A stretch of DNA of 64,000 bases from CAXOVX01 sp964213345 (GCA_964213345.1 CAXOVX010000005.1:1-64000); one strand, 5' to 3'; positions 27,505 through 37,130 are shown, counted from the stretch's first letter. Notes: a model not told the origin generated them from the letters alone. Translations and numbers: made by a program.

Positions 27505-28977
27505 CTACTGTTTATGCTTTCTTAAGAATGCAGGTATATCAAAAAAATCTTCTTTTTGATGTTCTTTGTTTCTTGCACTATCAGCAGCAGATGCACTACT
27601 ATTGTCTACCATTTTGTTTTCCTTACCGAACAAACCGCCAATTTTAGCAAAAATTTTATTATCACTGCCACTTGCACCACTGCTTTTATCTATTATTCCA
27701 TTTAAAGCAACACTACCTTGAGATACATTTTCAATATCCTTGCTGCTCATGTTGTACCCCACTGGTTCCTCAGCAGCTGGGGGTATAAATCCACCATCGC
27801 CAATTACAGGGTGATGTATGGTACCCTCTTTGTCACGCACAACATGAGAAACCGAGCCCAGTCTTGATTCTAATGTACTAGATGCCCTTAGTACATTCCC
27901 AACATCTCCTGCAGTATGGATACTATATGAAGTGCTTTTATTCCCAAATTGATCCTGTAGGTTCAAACTGATATTATGAGCTGTAGCACTCATAATATGC
28001 GGGTTATTCTGCTTTAAATCTATACCTGTTGCCACTACGGAAACGCGTATCTTCCCTACTAATTCCGCATTAAACGCAGAGCCAAAAATAATATTTGCAT
28101 TAGAATCTACCTCCTCTTTTATTCTATTAGCAGCTTCATCTACTTCAAATAAAGTCATGTCAGCAGAGCCCGTAATGTTTATAAGTACCCCTCTAGCCCC
28201 TTGCATCGAGGAATGATCTAGTAAAGGATTAGAAATGGCAGCTTCAGCAGCTCTTATTGCCCTGTTTTCACCTTCTGCTTCACCAGTCCCCATCATAGCC
28301 TTGCCCATTTCACCCATAACAGCTCTTATATCGGAAAAATCTAGATTTATAACTCCAGGCATTGTAATTAGATCTGTAACTCCCCTTACCCCAGAATCAA
28401 GTACCAAATCGGCTATTTTAAAGGCGTCAGCAAATGTAGTCTTCTCGTTTGCAACTCTAAATAAATTTTGATTAGGTATGACTATTAACGTATCAACATA
28501 CTTTTCCATTTCTTCAAGCCCTAACTCCGCTACCTTCATCCTGCGGGCTCCTTCGAAATGAAACGGTTTTGTTACTACACCTACAGTCAAAATACCTTTT
28601 TCTTTTGCAATTTTTGCTACTATAGGAGCTGCACCAGTGCCAGTTCCTCCACCCATTCCAGCTGTAATAAACGCCATATGGCATCCTTCCAGCGCGTAAG
28701 TGATCTGATCTATAGATTCTTCTGCAGCTGCTCTTCCAACCTCAGGATTAGACCCAGCTCCTAAACCTTTCGTCGATGCAATACCCAATTGAATTTTATT
28801 AGGAGCTAAAGAATATTTTAAAGCCTGAGCATCCGTATTTGCTACCCAAAAGACTACTCCTTGCAGATTAGACTTAATCATATTATCTACTGCGTTACTT
28901 CCCGCTCCCCCAACGCCAAATACAGTAATATTCGGATTGAGTTCGGTGTTTTCAGGTATTGCTATTTTTATACTCAT
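27505..28977 (-). CDS. ftsZ: Cell division GTPase FtsZ
   Basis: FtsZ is the tubulin-like GTPase that forms the division ring. The product has 'VFGVGGAGSNAVDNMI', the tubulin signature 'GGGTGTGAAPIVAKIA', the T7 synergy loop 'NLDFSDIRAVM', a long variable linker (about residues 330-475) and the C-terminal conserved peptide 'DIPAFLRKHKQ' that binds FtsA-type partners. Its 490 residues fit alphaproteobacteria with a long linker. No ftsA or ftsQ is adjacent, unlike the usual dcw cluster order. Confidence 0.97.
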   Translation of the reverse strand: MSIKIAIPENTELNPNITVFGVGGAGSNAVDNMIKSNLQGVVFWVANTDAQALKYSLAPNKIQLGIASTKGLGAGSNPEVGRAAAEESIDQITYALEGCHMAFITAGMGGGTGTGAAPIVAKIAKEKGILTVGVVTKPFHFEGARRMKVAELGLEEMEKYVDTLIVIPNQNLFRVANEKTTFADAFKIADLVLDSGVRGVTDLITMPGVINLDFSDIRAVMGEMGKAMMGTGEAEGENRAIRAAEAAISNPLLDHSSMQGARGVLINITGSADMTLFEVDEAANRIKEEVDSNANIIFGSAFNAELVGKIRVSVVATGIDLKQNNPHIMSATAHNISLNLQDQFGNKSTSYSIHTAGDVGNVLRASSTLESRLGSVSHVVRDKEGTIHHPVIGDGGFIPPAAEEPVGYNMSSKDIENVSQGSVALNGIIDKSSGASGSDNKIFAKIGGLFGKENKMVDNSSASAADSARNKEHQKEDFFDIPAFLRKHKQ

Positions 28978-29084
28978 AACTCATCAGCATTCATTTTGTT
29001 AATCAACAATTTTCACATGATACTACTAAATATTGCTACAAACTCAACCTATAAATTGATTTATTCCAGATCGCCGTGTATCTC

Positions 29085-29209
29085 CCCTTTTTAACGCTCA
29101 CATTGTTGCGTTGTAGAATTCGGGTACAGTCACATAGGTATTTTTCTACTCTACACTCTTTCGCCCTCACCATTGCGCTCCTGGTGCTCATTTAAAAATG
29201 GGACTTGGG
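29085..29209 (-). repeat. Dispersed repeat family A, copy 2
   Basis: Minus-strand copy between ftsZ and the biotin-carboxylase gene. Read on the minus strand it runs 'CCCATTTTTAAATGAGCACC', 'AGGAGCGCAATGGTGAGGGC', then 'CAACGCAACAATGTGAGCG'. It ends just outside the coding region. Confidence 0.85.
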
Positions 29210-29227
29210 GGTAACTCAATTGCAAAT

Positions 29228-31222
29228 TTACTGCACTTTTTCAATTTCAATTAGCACCTCTTCTACCGCAACTACTTGGCCTTTTTGAACAAAAATACTC
29301 CTCACTACTCCATCAACATTGCTAGATAATATATTTTCCATCTTCATTGCTTCCAATATAACGAGAAACTGGCCCTTAATTACTGCATCACCAACAGAAA
29401 CCTTAACATCTGTAACTATTCCTGACATATTAGCCATGAGGTTAGACTGTATCTCCTGTCTATTAGATTTCTTCATAAATTTATTTAACTCAGCAGCACG
29501 TGGCGTAAATATATTAGATACTACTGTAGACCCCATAAAATTGAGTTCAAGTCCACTATTGGAAAACTCAATTTGTAAGTTATAATGCACTCCATTAATG
29601 ACGCACTGAAATAACTTGCTACCAAGTACCCATTTACTTGTAATATACAGTCTTCTATTCTCAAAGCTAATCTTGTATCCATCATCTATAGGCCTTACAG
29701 TGACAGGATATTTTTTATCATCAAGCATCACAACCCAACGAGTACCAATACCTAATTGATACCCCCGGTACTGCCCACTAATGCTAGCTGCCCTTTTTTG
29801 TTCTGCTAAAAAAACAAAAACAGTAGCACTTAGCACAACAGCACTCTTCTCATCATTCAATACTGCACCAATGAAGCCTTCTTTGTACTCTTCTTCCAAA
29901 AAATGTGTTGAAAGATCACCCTTAACAAATCTATCGGAACTCAATATAGCCTGCAAAAATCCTATATTATTCGAAACACCACGTATTACATATTCTCCTA
30001 ATGCATATTTCATTTTATCAATACATTCTGTGCGAGTTGGAGCATACGTACATAATTTACTAATCATAGCATCATAAAACATACTTACTTCGCCACCTTC
30101 ATAGACTCCGCTATCTACGCGTACTTCAGGACTATGCGCTGGCTCTTGATAAGTACTGATCCTACCAGTAGACGGCAAAAATCCACAAGATGGATCTTCG
30201 GCACATATCCTACATTCTATAGCCCAACCCTTCAGCCTAACGTCCTTTTGCTTTAGACATAACTTTTTTCCATTAGCTATCAATAGCATTTGCTCTACTA
30301 TGTCAATTCCAGTAATCAATTCAGTTATAGGATGCTCAACTTGCAGCCTCGTGTTCATCTCCATGAAGTAAAAATTTTTATCTGCATCTGTGATATACTC
30401 AATCGTACCTGCAGAAAAGTATTTCACTTTTCGAGCCAGCGCTATTGACTGTGTATACATTTTTTTACGAGTCTTTTCATCAATAAACGTGCTCGGGGCT
30501 TCTTCAATAATTTTTTGATGATGACGCTGAATTGAGCATTCTCTTTCACCAAGACATATGTAATTACCATGTTGATCTGCTAATATCTGGATCTCAATGT
30601 GACGTGGCTTTTCTATATACTTTTCGATAAAAGTACGTTCATCAGAAAAATTACTTTTTGCTTCATTTTTAGTTGAACTAAATGCCTGTTGCATTTCCTC
30701 CTTACTGCGCACAATTCTAATACCTTTACCACCACCACCAGTTGCCGCCTTTAGCATAATGGGGTATCCAATTTTTCCCGCTATTTTTAATGCTTCTCTT
30801 TCGCTACGAATTGCCCCCATATATCCAGGAACTACGCTAACACCAGCTGCCTGCGCTATTTTTTTAGCTTGAATTTTGTCTCCCATCTTACGTATAGCTT
30901 CAGACGTAGGACCTACAAAGATAATACCATTCCTTTCCATCACTTCAGCAAATTGGACATTTTCAGACAAAAATCCATACCCAGGATGGACAGCATCCGC
31001 TCCCGATATCTTTACTGCATTTAGTATCCTTGGAATGTTTAAATAGCTTAATGTCGCCGTAGCAGGGCCTATATATATCGCTTCATCAGCCAATTTTACG
31101 TGCATTGAGTTAGAATCAGCCTCTGAGTATATAGCAACAGTTTGTACACCCATCTTTTTTGCTGTCTTGATAATCCTACAAGCTATTTCTCCACGGTTCG
31201 CAATTAGTAGCTTTTTTATCAT
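29228..31222 (-). CDS. pccA: Acyl-CoA (propionyl-CoA) carboxylase alpha subunit: biotin carboxylase plus BCCP
   Basis: A single chain with an N-terminal biotin carboxylase ('MIKKLLIANRGEIACRII', 'HPGYGFLSEN', 'KAATGGGGKGIRIV', 'ECSIQRHHQKIIEEAPS', 'EMNTRLQVEHPITE'), a middle domain of the PCC/MCC kind, and a C-terminal biotinyl domain with the carrier lysine in 'EAMKMENIL'. The ~665 residues fit PccA, which with PccB turns propionyl-CoA into methylmalonyl-CoA. 3-methylcrotonyl-CoA carboxylase is the alternative, and no beta subunit is in the window. I chose ATG 31222 because the 34 codons upstream are unlike the family and run into a family A repeat. The gene is bracketed by two family A repeats in the same orientation. 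Confidence 0.88.
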   Translation of the reverse strand: MIKKLLIANRGEIACRIIKTAKKMGVQTVAIYSEADSNSMHVKLADEAIYIGPATATLSYLNIPRILNAVKISGADAVHPGYGFLSENVQFAEVMERNGIIFVGPTSEAIRKMGDKIQAKKIAQAAGVSVVPGYMGAIRSEREALKIAGKIGYPIMLKAATGGGGKGIRIVRSKEEMQQAFSSTKNEAKSNFSDERTFIEKYIEKPRHIEIQILADQHGNYICLGERECSIQRHHQKIIEEAPSTFIDEKTRKKMYTQSIALARKVKYFSAGTIEYITDADKNFYFMEMNTRLQVEHPITELITGIDIVEQMLLIANGKKLCLKQKDVRLKGWAIECRICAEDPSCGFLPSTGRISTYQEPAHSPEVRVDSGVYEGGEVSMFYDAMISKLCTYAPTRTECIDKMKYALGEYVIRGVSNNIGFLQAILSSDRFVKGDLSTHFLEEEYKEGFIGAVLNDEKSAVVLSATVFVFLAEQKRAASISGQYRGYQLGIGTRWVVMLDDKKYPVTVRPIDDGYKISFENRRLYITSKWVLGSKLFQCVINGVHYNLQIEFSNSGLELNFMGSTVVSNIFTPRAAELNKFMKKSNRQEIQSNLMANMSGIVTDVKVSVGDAVIKGQFLVILEAMKMENILSSNVDGVVRSIFVQKGQVVAVEEVLIEIEKVQ

Positions 31223-31304
31223 ATCCACATCTATCCTTATATCACTAAGCACCCCAAAACCACTGCTATACTCCATTTCAAACGAAGTACCATACAATAC
31301 CAAA

Positions 31305-31422
31305 CCCCCCTTTTTAACACTCACATCACAGCACTATAGGACCCAGGCTTAGTCATGTAGTATTAACACACTCCTTCGCCCTCACCATTATGCTTCTGGT
31401 GCCCATAAAAAATGGAACTCGG
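31305..31422 (-). repeat. Dispersed repeat family A, copy 3
   Basis: Minus-strand copy between phaC and the carboxylase gene, with 'TTTTTTATGGGCACCAGAAG' and 'GTGAGGGCGAAGGAGTGT' readable on the minus strand. The open frame of the downstream carboxylase extends into it, which offers a false start at 31324. Confidence 0.8.
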
Positions 31423-31532
31423 TATAAAGCTCTTCCCTTATAGTCAACGATCCAAGAGTTGACAACCGTTTTGGCACACAACGCCTACATACAATACTTC
31501 TGACCAAAAAAAGACACAACTCTGTATATCAC

Positions 31533-33365
31533 TCAAAAATTTACATACGATTTTTTGACGTATGAACCTGGAGCATCTTCGATGGCTTTATTGGCATCGA
31601 TAGTGCGCGCCTCTATCTTTGGTCCACATACACCAGACTTCTCAATCCATTTTTCCCAATCCAACCACCAAGATCCTTTTGTTTCTTGAGCTCCAGCAAG
31701 CCATGCATCCGCATCTAACGCTAAATTTTCATTCACATAATAGCCGTATTTATTTTTAGCAGGAGGGTTAACCACCCCAGCAACATGTCCAGATTGAGTA
31801 AGCACAAAACGCATACTAGAACTACCACATAGTTTCACTCCACTATATAGAGAATGCCAAGGTACAATATGATCCTCTTTAGTAGCAAGATAATACATTG
31901 GTACTATAACTTTAGACAAATCAATTGGAACTTCTTTGATTTTTATCTCATTTTTCTTGATGAGGGAGTTATTCATGTACATATTCTTGAGGTAATACGA
32001 GTGCATAGCATAAGGCATCCTAGTGGAATCAGCATTCCAGTACAAAATATCGAATGCTGCAGGTTGTTTTCCTAAAAGATAATTGTTTACATGATAAGGC
32101 CACACCATGTCATTCGGACGCAACCATGAAAAAGTACTAAACATTACATGTCCGTCAAAATATCCCTGTTTAGCCATCACGCGGTCCATCTCTTGCAATA
32201 TCGTATCATCCACAAAAATTCCCACATCTCCACACTTGGAAAAATCAAGAAATGAAGTGAGCAGAGTCAACGACTTTATAAAATTTTTGCCTGTAGTTTG
32301 CAAATAAGCTGCTGCTATTGCAGTAAGCGTACCACCCAAACAGTACGAGATACAATTAACCTGCTCTTCCTTGGTAATCTTCCTTACTTCTTCTAGTGCC
32401 CTTATCACCCCATCAAAAATATAATCCTCAAATTTTGTATCAGCATAACTGGCATCAGGATTGATCCAAGAAATCAAGAATACACTATGCCCCTGCTCTA
32501 CCAGCCAACGAACAAAAGAATTTTCTGACTTTAAGTCCAGTATATAATACTTATTTATCCAAGCTGTAGTGATTAATATAGGAGTTTTATTCACTTCCTT
32601 CGTAGTAGCCTGATATTGTATTAGTTGCATCAGCTTATTTTGATATACAACTTTTCCTGGAGTCACTACAATATTTACGCCAATAGCGAATTTTTGCCCA
32701 TCAACAGTACTCATCCTAAAGTGCCCGTCTGGACTCTTACGTACATCACTTAAAAAATTTTCAGCACCCTGTCTCAGACAGTTACCACGTGTACTATAAA
32801 TTTCTTTTAATACCTCAGGATTAGTCATGACAAAATTACTTGGAGAAACAGCATTAATGAGTTGTTTGTAACAAAATTCTAGTATATGCAGCTCTTTTGG
32901 AGTAATAGCACCTGAAGTATTTCCCAAATCTTTGTAATGTGACACCGTATCCAACAACGCATTTGCATGGAGCTGATAAAAGTTCTTTATCCAATGATAA
33001 ACGGGATTTTCGTGCCATTCGGGGGCACTAAATCTTTTATCTTTCACCTCAATTCCACCTGCGCAGGTATTGCATGAATTACCTAAAAAGTAACACCTAC
33101 CATACCCTTCAAGTAATTTACTATAGTAATAATTCACATTTTGCGAATTAGCCCAGAATTTTGAATTTGAACTAAGAAAAATGCCCAAAATCCGTGTACT
33201 AACAGCACTCATTAACTCATTTTTTTGCAATTTTTGCATCATTTCTGTTGCAGCTTGCTGATAGATCAGCATGGCTTGAGTAACATTTAAAGACAAAACC
33301 GAGTAGTCATAAACGTTACCCATGTTAATATTTTTTAAGATGGATTCGAACGGTGTTACAAACAT
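31533..33365 (-). CDS. phaC: Class I poly(3-hydroxyalkanoate) synthase
   Basis: PhaC polymerises (R)-3-hydroxyacyl-CoA into storage polyester on granules. The lipase-like box with the catalytic cysteine is 'SYCLGGTL'. The later Asp and His of the triad are in 'KEDHIVPWHS' and 'QSGHVAGVVNPP'. 'WNADSTRMP' and 'GHSVFLISWINPD' are also typical. The 610 residues fit class I, which works alone. A phasin gene is at 60045 and a MaoC-type hydratase domain is fused to Pta at 43953. No phaA/phaB is seen here. Intact. Confidence 0.95.
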   Translation of the reverse strand: MFVTPFESILKNINMGNVYDYSVLSLNVTQAMLIYQQAATEMMQKLQKNELMSAVSTRILGIFLSSNSKFWANSQNVNYYYSKLLEGYGRCYFLGNSCNTCAGGIEVKDKRFSAPEWHENPVYHWIKNFYQLHANALLDTVSHYKDLGNTSGAITPKELHILEFCYKQLINAVSPSNFVMTNPEVLKEIYSTRGNCLRQGAENFLSDVRKSPDGHFRMSTVDGQKFAIGVNIVVTPGKVVYQNKLMQLIQYQATTKEVNKTPILITTAWINKYYILDLKSENSFVRWLVEQGHSVFLISWINPDASYADTKFEDYIFDGVIRALEEVRKITKEEQVNCISYCLGGTLTAIAAAYLQTTGKNFIKSLTLLTSFLDFSKCGDVGIFVDDTILQEMDRVMAKQGYFDGHVMFSTFSWLRPNDMVWPYHVNNYLLGKQPAAFDILYWNADSTRMPYAMHSYYLKNMYMNNSLIKKNEIKIKEVPIDLSKVIVPMYYLATKEDHIVPWHSLYSGVKLCGSSSMRFVLTQSGHVAGVVNPPAKNKYGYYVNENLALDADAWLAGAQETKGSWWLDWEKWIEKSGVCGPKIEARTIDANKAIEDAPGSYVKKSYVNF

Positions 33366-33709
33366 ATAAACTCTCTACATTAAGTTGTTATATTACGACC
33401 CTCAAAAACGGGACGCGGTATCCAGCATTAGCTTACAACCGGGATAGCCCCTCATCAAAAGACCAGCCAATATTCTGTCTTGCAATTCTCCGACACACAC
33501 ATCCACGCTGCAAGTTAATTGGCGCATCAGTACGGGTTCTCTTATTTTTTTTAGCACGCTATATTACGGTAAAGTCTAAAAGCAGCTCACTTTAAATGTC
33601 AACCTCAAATAACAATTATTTGCACAATTTCACATAAAAAAATACAACAACTAGTCCACATTTACAGGTACATTTCTAAAATTTAGCTCACAAACTTGCA
33701 CTCTATAAT

Positions 33710-33838
33710 ACCAAGTCCTATTTTAAAATAGCTTGGTATTACTAATGAGCACCAGGAGCATAATTATGAGGGCGAAGGAGTGCAGTAATCTATATGACTG
33801 AACCTGGATTCTGCGGAGTAACAACGTGGGTGTAAAAA
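33710..33838 (+). repeat. Dispersed repeat family A, copy 4
   Basis: Plus-strand copy in the 579-bp gap between the divergent phaC and nrdD, with 'AATGAGCACCAGGAGCATAA' and 'GACTGAACCTGGATTCTGCG'. It is somewhat diverged. The rest of the gap (33366-33709) holds no gene that I can recognise. Confidence 0.75.
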
Positions 33839-33880
33839 AGAAGAATTGGTATAACTGTCGCATATACCGCAAAATTATCC

Positions 33881-33910
33881 TTGCTTAATTAAAATGTGAG
33901 ACGTTATAAT
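33881..33910 (+). promoter_or_regulatory. Candidate sigma-70 promoter for nrdD
   Basis: TTGCTT (33881-33886) and TATAAT (33905-33910) are separated by 18 bp, with the start codon 35 bases after the -10 box. The -10 is a perfect match and the -35 is weak. I saw no clear Fnr-type box. Confidence 0.4.
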
Positions 33911-33944
33911 TCGTTCTAAAGAAATTCTAAAAAGTCTATTAACG

Positions 33945-36002
33945 ATGAATCCAGCGTCTAATCCACCACCTTTCGACAGCAACCCGACACTAAAATCCAC
34001 TCACAAATATATCATAAAACGCGATGACTCTAAAAATGCATTTGATCCAAGTAAGATTGTATCAGCCATATACAACGCAGGAAATGAAACCAAAGAATTT
34101 GGAATAGACGAAGCCCACCTTTTATCTGCTCAAGTACTAAAGGTGCTAAAACACAAATTTCATAACAAAGCTCCCCACGTTGAGCAAGTGCAAGATGTCA
34201 TAGAACATACACTGATTGCTGCCAATTATCTTAAAACTGCACGAGCATACATAGTATACCGCGAGCAACATCAACGTTTAAGAGAGGATAGGAAAACATT
34301 ACTCAATGTTGTAGAATCCGTCAATGAATACCTAGATCAGCTGGATTGGCGCGTAAAGGCAAATGCTAACCAAGGATATTCTTTGGGGGGATTGATTTTA
34401 AATTTATCAGGTAAAGTTATTGCCAATTATTGGCTGAAGCACGTGTATTCTTCACCCATCAGTGAAGCTCATTGTAGCGGAGATTTCCATATTCATGATT
34501 TAGACATGCTATGTGGTTATTGTGCTGGGTGGTCATTAAAAATGTTATTAACTGAGGGATTTAACGGGGTAAAGTGCAAAGCTGATGCCAGACCACCAAG
34601 ACATTTATCTAGTGCTTTAGGTCAGATTGTAAATTTTTTTGGTACTCTGCAAAATGAATGGGCAGGAGCTCAGGCATTTAGTTCATTTGACACTTATCTA
34701 GCTCCATTTATTCGCTGTGATAGCTTAACATACGAGGAAGTTAAGCAGCAAATGCAGGAATTCATTTATAACATGAATATACCATCACGTTGGGGAACAC
34801 AAACTCCATTCACCAATCTAACTTTTGATTTGGTCTGCCCAGAAGATCTCAGAGACAAAATACCTTTAATTGGTGGTGAAGAAATGCCATTCACATATGG
34901 TGACCTTCAAAAAGAGATAGACTTAATCAATCGCGCTTATATTGAAGTAATGCTAAGCGGTGATGCAAAAGGGCGAATCTTTACTTTTCCTCTTCCGACG
35001 TACAACATAACTAAAGATTTTTTGTGGGATCATCCCAATACCGACCTACTCTTTGAAATGACGGCAAAATATGGTTCACCTTATTTTCAAAACTTCGTTA
35101 ACTCTGAATTGGAACCGGGTATGGTAAGGTCGATGTGTTGCCGGTTACAACTCGATCTTAGAGAACTTTTAAAAAGGGGCAATGGTTTATTTGGCTCAGC
35201 AGAACAAACAGGTTCCATTGGAGTAGTAACACTAAATTGTGCTCGCATAGGCTACTTATTCAAAGACAATGAGGCAGGTTTGTATAAACGTACAGATACA
35301 TTGCTAGAACTCGCTAAAAAGAGCTTAGAAGACAAGAGAAAAGTGATAAAACGTTTCTTGAATGCTGAATTATTCCCTTACACTAAGCGTTACCTAGGGA
35401 CGTTCAGAAATCATTTCTCTACCATCGGAGTTAGTGGCATAAACGAGATGATACGCAATTTTACTAATAATAGGCTAAGTATTGTCGATGATGAAGGACA
35501 TCAAATGGCTTGCCACTTTTTAGAGCATATAAGAGGGAAATTGGTACAAATTCAAGAAGAAACAGGACATATGTATAATCTGGAAGCAACACCAGCTGAA
35601 GGAGCTACATACCGTTTTGCTAAAGAAGATTTGCAGCGCTTTCCTGATATCATTCAAGCTGGTACACCTCAAGCGCCATATTACACAAATTCATCTCAAT
35701 TGCCAGTTGGATACACAGATGATCCATTTGTAGCTTTAGCTCATCAAGAAGAATTGCAAAAAAAATATACAGGTGGCACTGTAATGCATTTGTATATGTC
35801 CGAAAGAATTTCTAGTGCTCAGTCTTGTAAGACTCTAGTACGTAGGGTTGTAGAGCGCTTCCGTATACCATATTTTTCAATAACACCTACATTTTCTATC
35901 TGCCCAAAACATGGGTATTTGGCTGGAGAGCATCATTTTTGCCCATTATGCGATGAAGAAATTTTAGTTCGTAAAAGAGCACACAATTCTCTTTCTTCTT
36001 GA
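33945..36002 (+). CDS. nrdD: Anaerobic ribonucleoside-triphosphate reductase, main chain without glycyl tail
   Basis: NrdD makes deoxyribonucleotides without oxygen using a glycyl radical. The product has an N-terminal ATP-cone ('YIIKRDDSKNAFDPSKIV', residues about 20-115), the alpha/beta barrel with 'GDFHIHDLDMLCGYCAGWSL', 'MVRSMCCRLQLDLREL', 'GSIGVVTLNCARIGY' and 'GVSGINEMIRNF', and a C-terminal zinc-binding knot ('SICPKHGYLAGEHHFCPLC'). It stops at residue 685, directly after the knot. The R-V-x-G-Y glycyl-radical segment that should follow is on a separate frame at 36062. This enzyme is very unusual for Rickettsiales-like bacteria and implies anoxic growth. It heads an operon with the small glycyl frame and nrdG. 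Confidence 0.93.
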   Translation: MNPASNPPPFDSNPTLKSTHKYIIKRDDSKNAFDPSKIVSAIYNAGNETKEFGIDEAHLLSAQVLKVLKHKFHNKAPHVEQVQDVIEHTLIAANYLKTARAYIVYREQHQRLREDRKTLLNVVESVNEYLDQLDWRVKANANQGYSLGGLILNLSGKVIANYWLKHVYSSPISEAHCSGDFHIHDLDMLCGYCAGWSLKMLLTEGFNGVKCKADARPPRHLSSALGQIVNFFGTLQNEWAGAQAFSSFDTYLAPFIRCDSLTYEEVKQQMQEFIYNMNIPSRWGTQTPFTNLTFDLVCPEDLRDKIPLIGGEEMPFTYGDLQKEIDLINRAYIEVMLSGDAKGRIFTFPLPTYNITKDFLWDHPNTDLLFEMTAKYGSPYFQNFVNSELEPGMVRSMCCRLQLDLRELLKRGNGLFGSAEQTGSIGVVTLNCARIGYLFKDNEAGLYKRTDTLLELAKKSLEDKRKVIKRFLNAELFPYTKRYLGTFRNHFSTIGVSGINEMIRNFTNNRLSIVDDEGHQMACHFLEHIRGKLVQIQEETGHMYNLEATPAEGATYRFAKEDLQRFPDIIQAGTPQAPYYTNSSQLPVGYTDDPFVALAHQEELQKKYTGGTVMHLYMSERISSAQSCKTLVRRVVERFRIPYFSITPTFSICPKHGYLAGEHHFCPLCDEEILVRKRAHNSLSS

Positions 36003-36061
36003 AAAATTTCATGTTAGCATCAGCACAAATCTAATGAATGTGTTTACTGGAGGTCTATTGT

Positions 36062-36247
36062 ATGGCGAAAGAGCAAGATATCGGCAAGACAGTCAAGCTG
36101 TTAGATAGCGAACGTCAGGTGTGCGAAGTGTGGACTCGTGTTATGGGCTATTATAGACCTGTCTCCGAATTTAACCTTGGAAAAAAAAGTGAGCAAGCCG
36201 AGCGTGTATGTTTTGAAGAGAAAAAAGCAACTCTATGTTGCCAATAG
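36062..36247 (+). CDS. Stand-alone glycyl-radical domain of anaerobic ribonucleotide reductase
   Basis: A 61-codon gene starting 'MAKEQDIGKTVKLLDSERQ' and holding the glycyl-radical motif 'CEVWTRVMGYYRPVSEFN' followed by 'GKKSEQAERVCFE', which is how the C-terminus of NrdD normally ends. It has its own ribosome binding site (CTGGAGG, 8 bases before the ATG) and is separated from the nrdD stop by 59 bases with further stops, so it is not a simple frameshift. It would have to dock into NrdD to place its glycine near the active-site cysteine, much as GrcA (YfiD) replaces the broken tail of pyruvate formate-lyase. An upstream in-frame ATG at 36038 is a weaker start. The gene overlaps the 5' end of the nrdG frame by 13 bases. 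Confidence 0.8.
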   Translation: MAKEQDIGKTVKLLDSERQVCEVWTRVMGYYRPVSEFNLGKKSEQAERVCFEEKKATLCCQ

Positions 36248-36987
36248 GCCCGGAATCTCGGGGCAATTTAGCACAAAATCAGCCCCGTCATAATGAAATT
36301 ATGGTGGGGGGTTTTGTGCCGTTCACTTCTATAGATTTTCCTAATCACCTTGCCGCTGTCATTTTTTGCCAAGGGTGCACTTGGCGTTGCAGTTACTGCC
36401 ATAACAAGCATTTGCAAAGTCTCGACAGTAAGGCAAGTATACCGTGGCAAGAGATAAGACTTGCGCTAAAAGCAAGGCAGGGATTCTTGGATGGTGTGGT
36501 TTTTAGTGGCGGAGAACCATTACTTCAACAATACTTAGAAGACGCCATACTAGATATACTGGACATAAAGTTTAAAGTCGCCATTCATACTGGTGGCTCT
36601 AGACCAGAAAATTTACAAAAGATAATAAAATTAGTACATTGGGTTGGCTTCGATGTAAAAGCTCCTTTTGATTACTATGATCAAGTAACAAAAACAAAAA
36701 ACAGCGGAGATAAAGCAGAAAAAAGCTTAGGGATAGTGTTAGAATCTGGTGTCGATTATGAAGTGCGTACAACCATAGATCCTAGCACTTTTACGGAAAA
36801 TTATATTTTACAGATAGTAGAAGTTTTGACTCAACTGGGAGTAAAAACGTTTGTTTTACAAGCTTTCCAAACACCATCGATCGATCCAGAATGTATTTCA
36901 TGGCAGAAAAAAACGTTTTTTAAAAATGACCCACTAATAGCGGAATTGCACAACAAATTTGAAAATTTCTCTATCCGCGGCATTTGA
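36235..36987 (+). CDS. nrdG: Anaerobic ribonucleotide reductase activase (radical SAM)
   Basis: NrdG uses a 4Fe-4S cluster and S-adenosylmethionine to put the radical on the reductase glycine. The cluster motif C-x3-C-x2-C is in 'CQGCTWRCSYCHNKHLQ', preceded by 'VGGFVPFTSIDFPNHLAAVIF', with 'VVFSGGEPLLQ' and 'GFDVKAPFDYY' later. Length is about 229-250 residues. The first ATG (36235) lies inside the end of the small glycyl gene. The internal ATG at 36301 ('MVGGFVPF') fits the family N-terminus better. Overlap with the upstream frame suggests translational coupling in the nrdD-glycyl-nrdG operon. Confidence 0.9.
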   Translation: MLPIGPESRGNLAQNQPRHNEIMVGGFVPFTSIDFPNHLAAVIFCQGCTWRCSYCHNKHLQSLDSKASIPWQEIRLALKARQGFLDGVVFSGGEPLLQQYLEDAILDILDIKFKVAIHTGGSRPENLQKIIKLVHWVGFDVKAPFDYYDQVTKTKNSGDKAEKSLGIVLESGVDYEVRTTIDPSTFTENYILQIVEVLTQLGVKTFVLQAFQTPSIDPECISWQKKTFFKNDPLIAELHNKFENFSIRGI

Positions 36988-36999
36988 TATATTTACACA

Positions 37000-37108
37000 A
37001 AGTCCCATTTTTTAATGAGCACTAAGAGCGCAATGGTAAGGGCGAAAGAGCGTAGAAACCTACATGACTGAGCCTGAATTCAGCAGACCAACAACGTGGG
37101 CAAAGGGG
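37000..37108 (+). repeat. Dispersed repeat family A, copy 5
   Basis: One of the best-kept copies: 'AGTCCCATTTTTTAATGAGC', 'ACTAAGAGCGCAATGGTAAG', 'CTACATGACTGAGCCTGAAT', 'CCAACAACGTGGGC'. It starts 12 bp after the nrdG stop and ends just before an IS630 relic. Confidence 0.88.
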
Positions 37109-37130
37109 GCCCCCCCTGATATGATATAGC

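Noticed and set aside
31222..31324. Upstream start of the carboxylase at 31324
   Set aside because: The 34 extra residues are unlike the family, and the start lies within a dispersed repeat.
36002..36061. The nrdD / glycyl-domain split considered as a simple frameshift error
   Set aside because: The 59-base spacer has its own stops, and the small gene has a well-placed GGAGG and ATG, so one indel would not fuse them.
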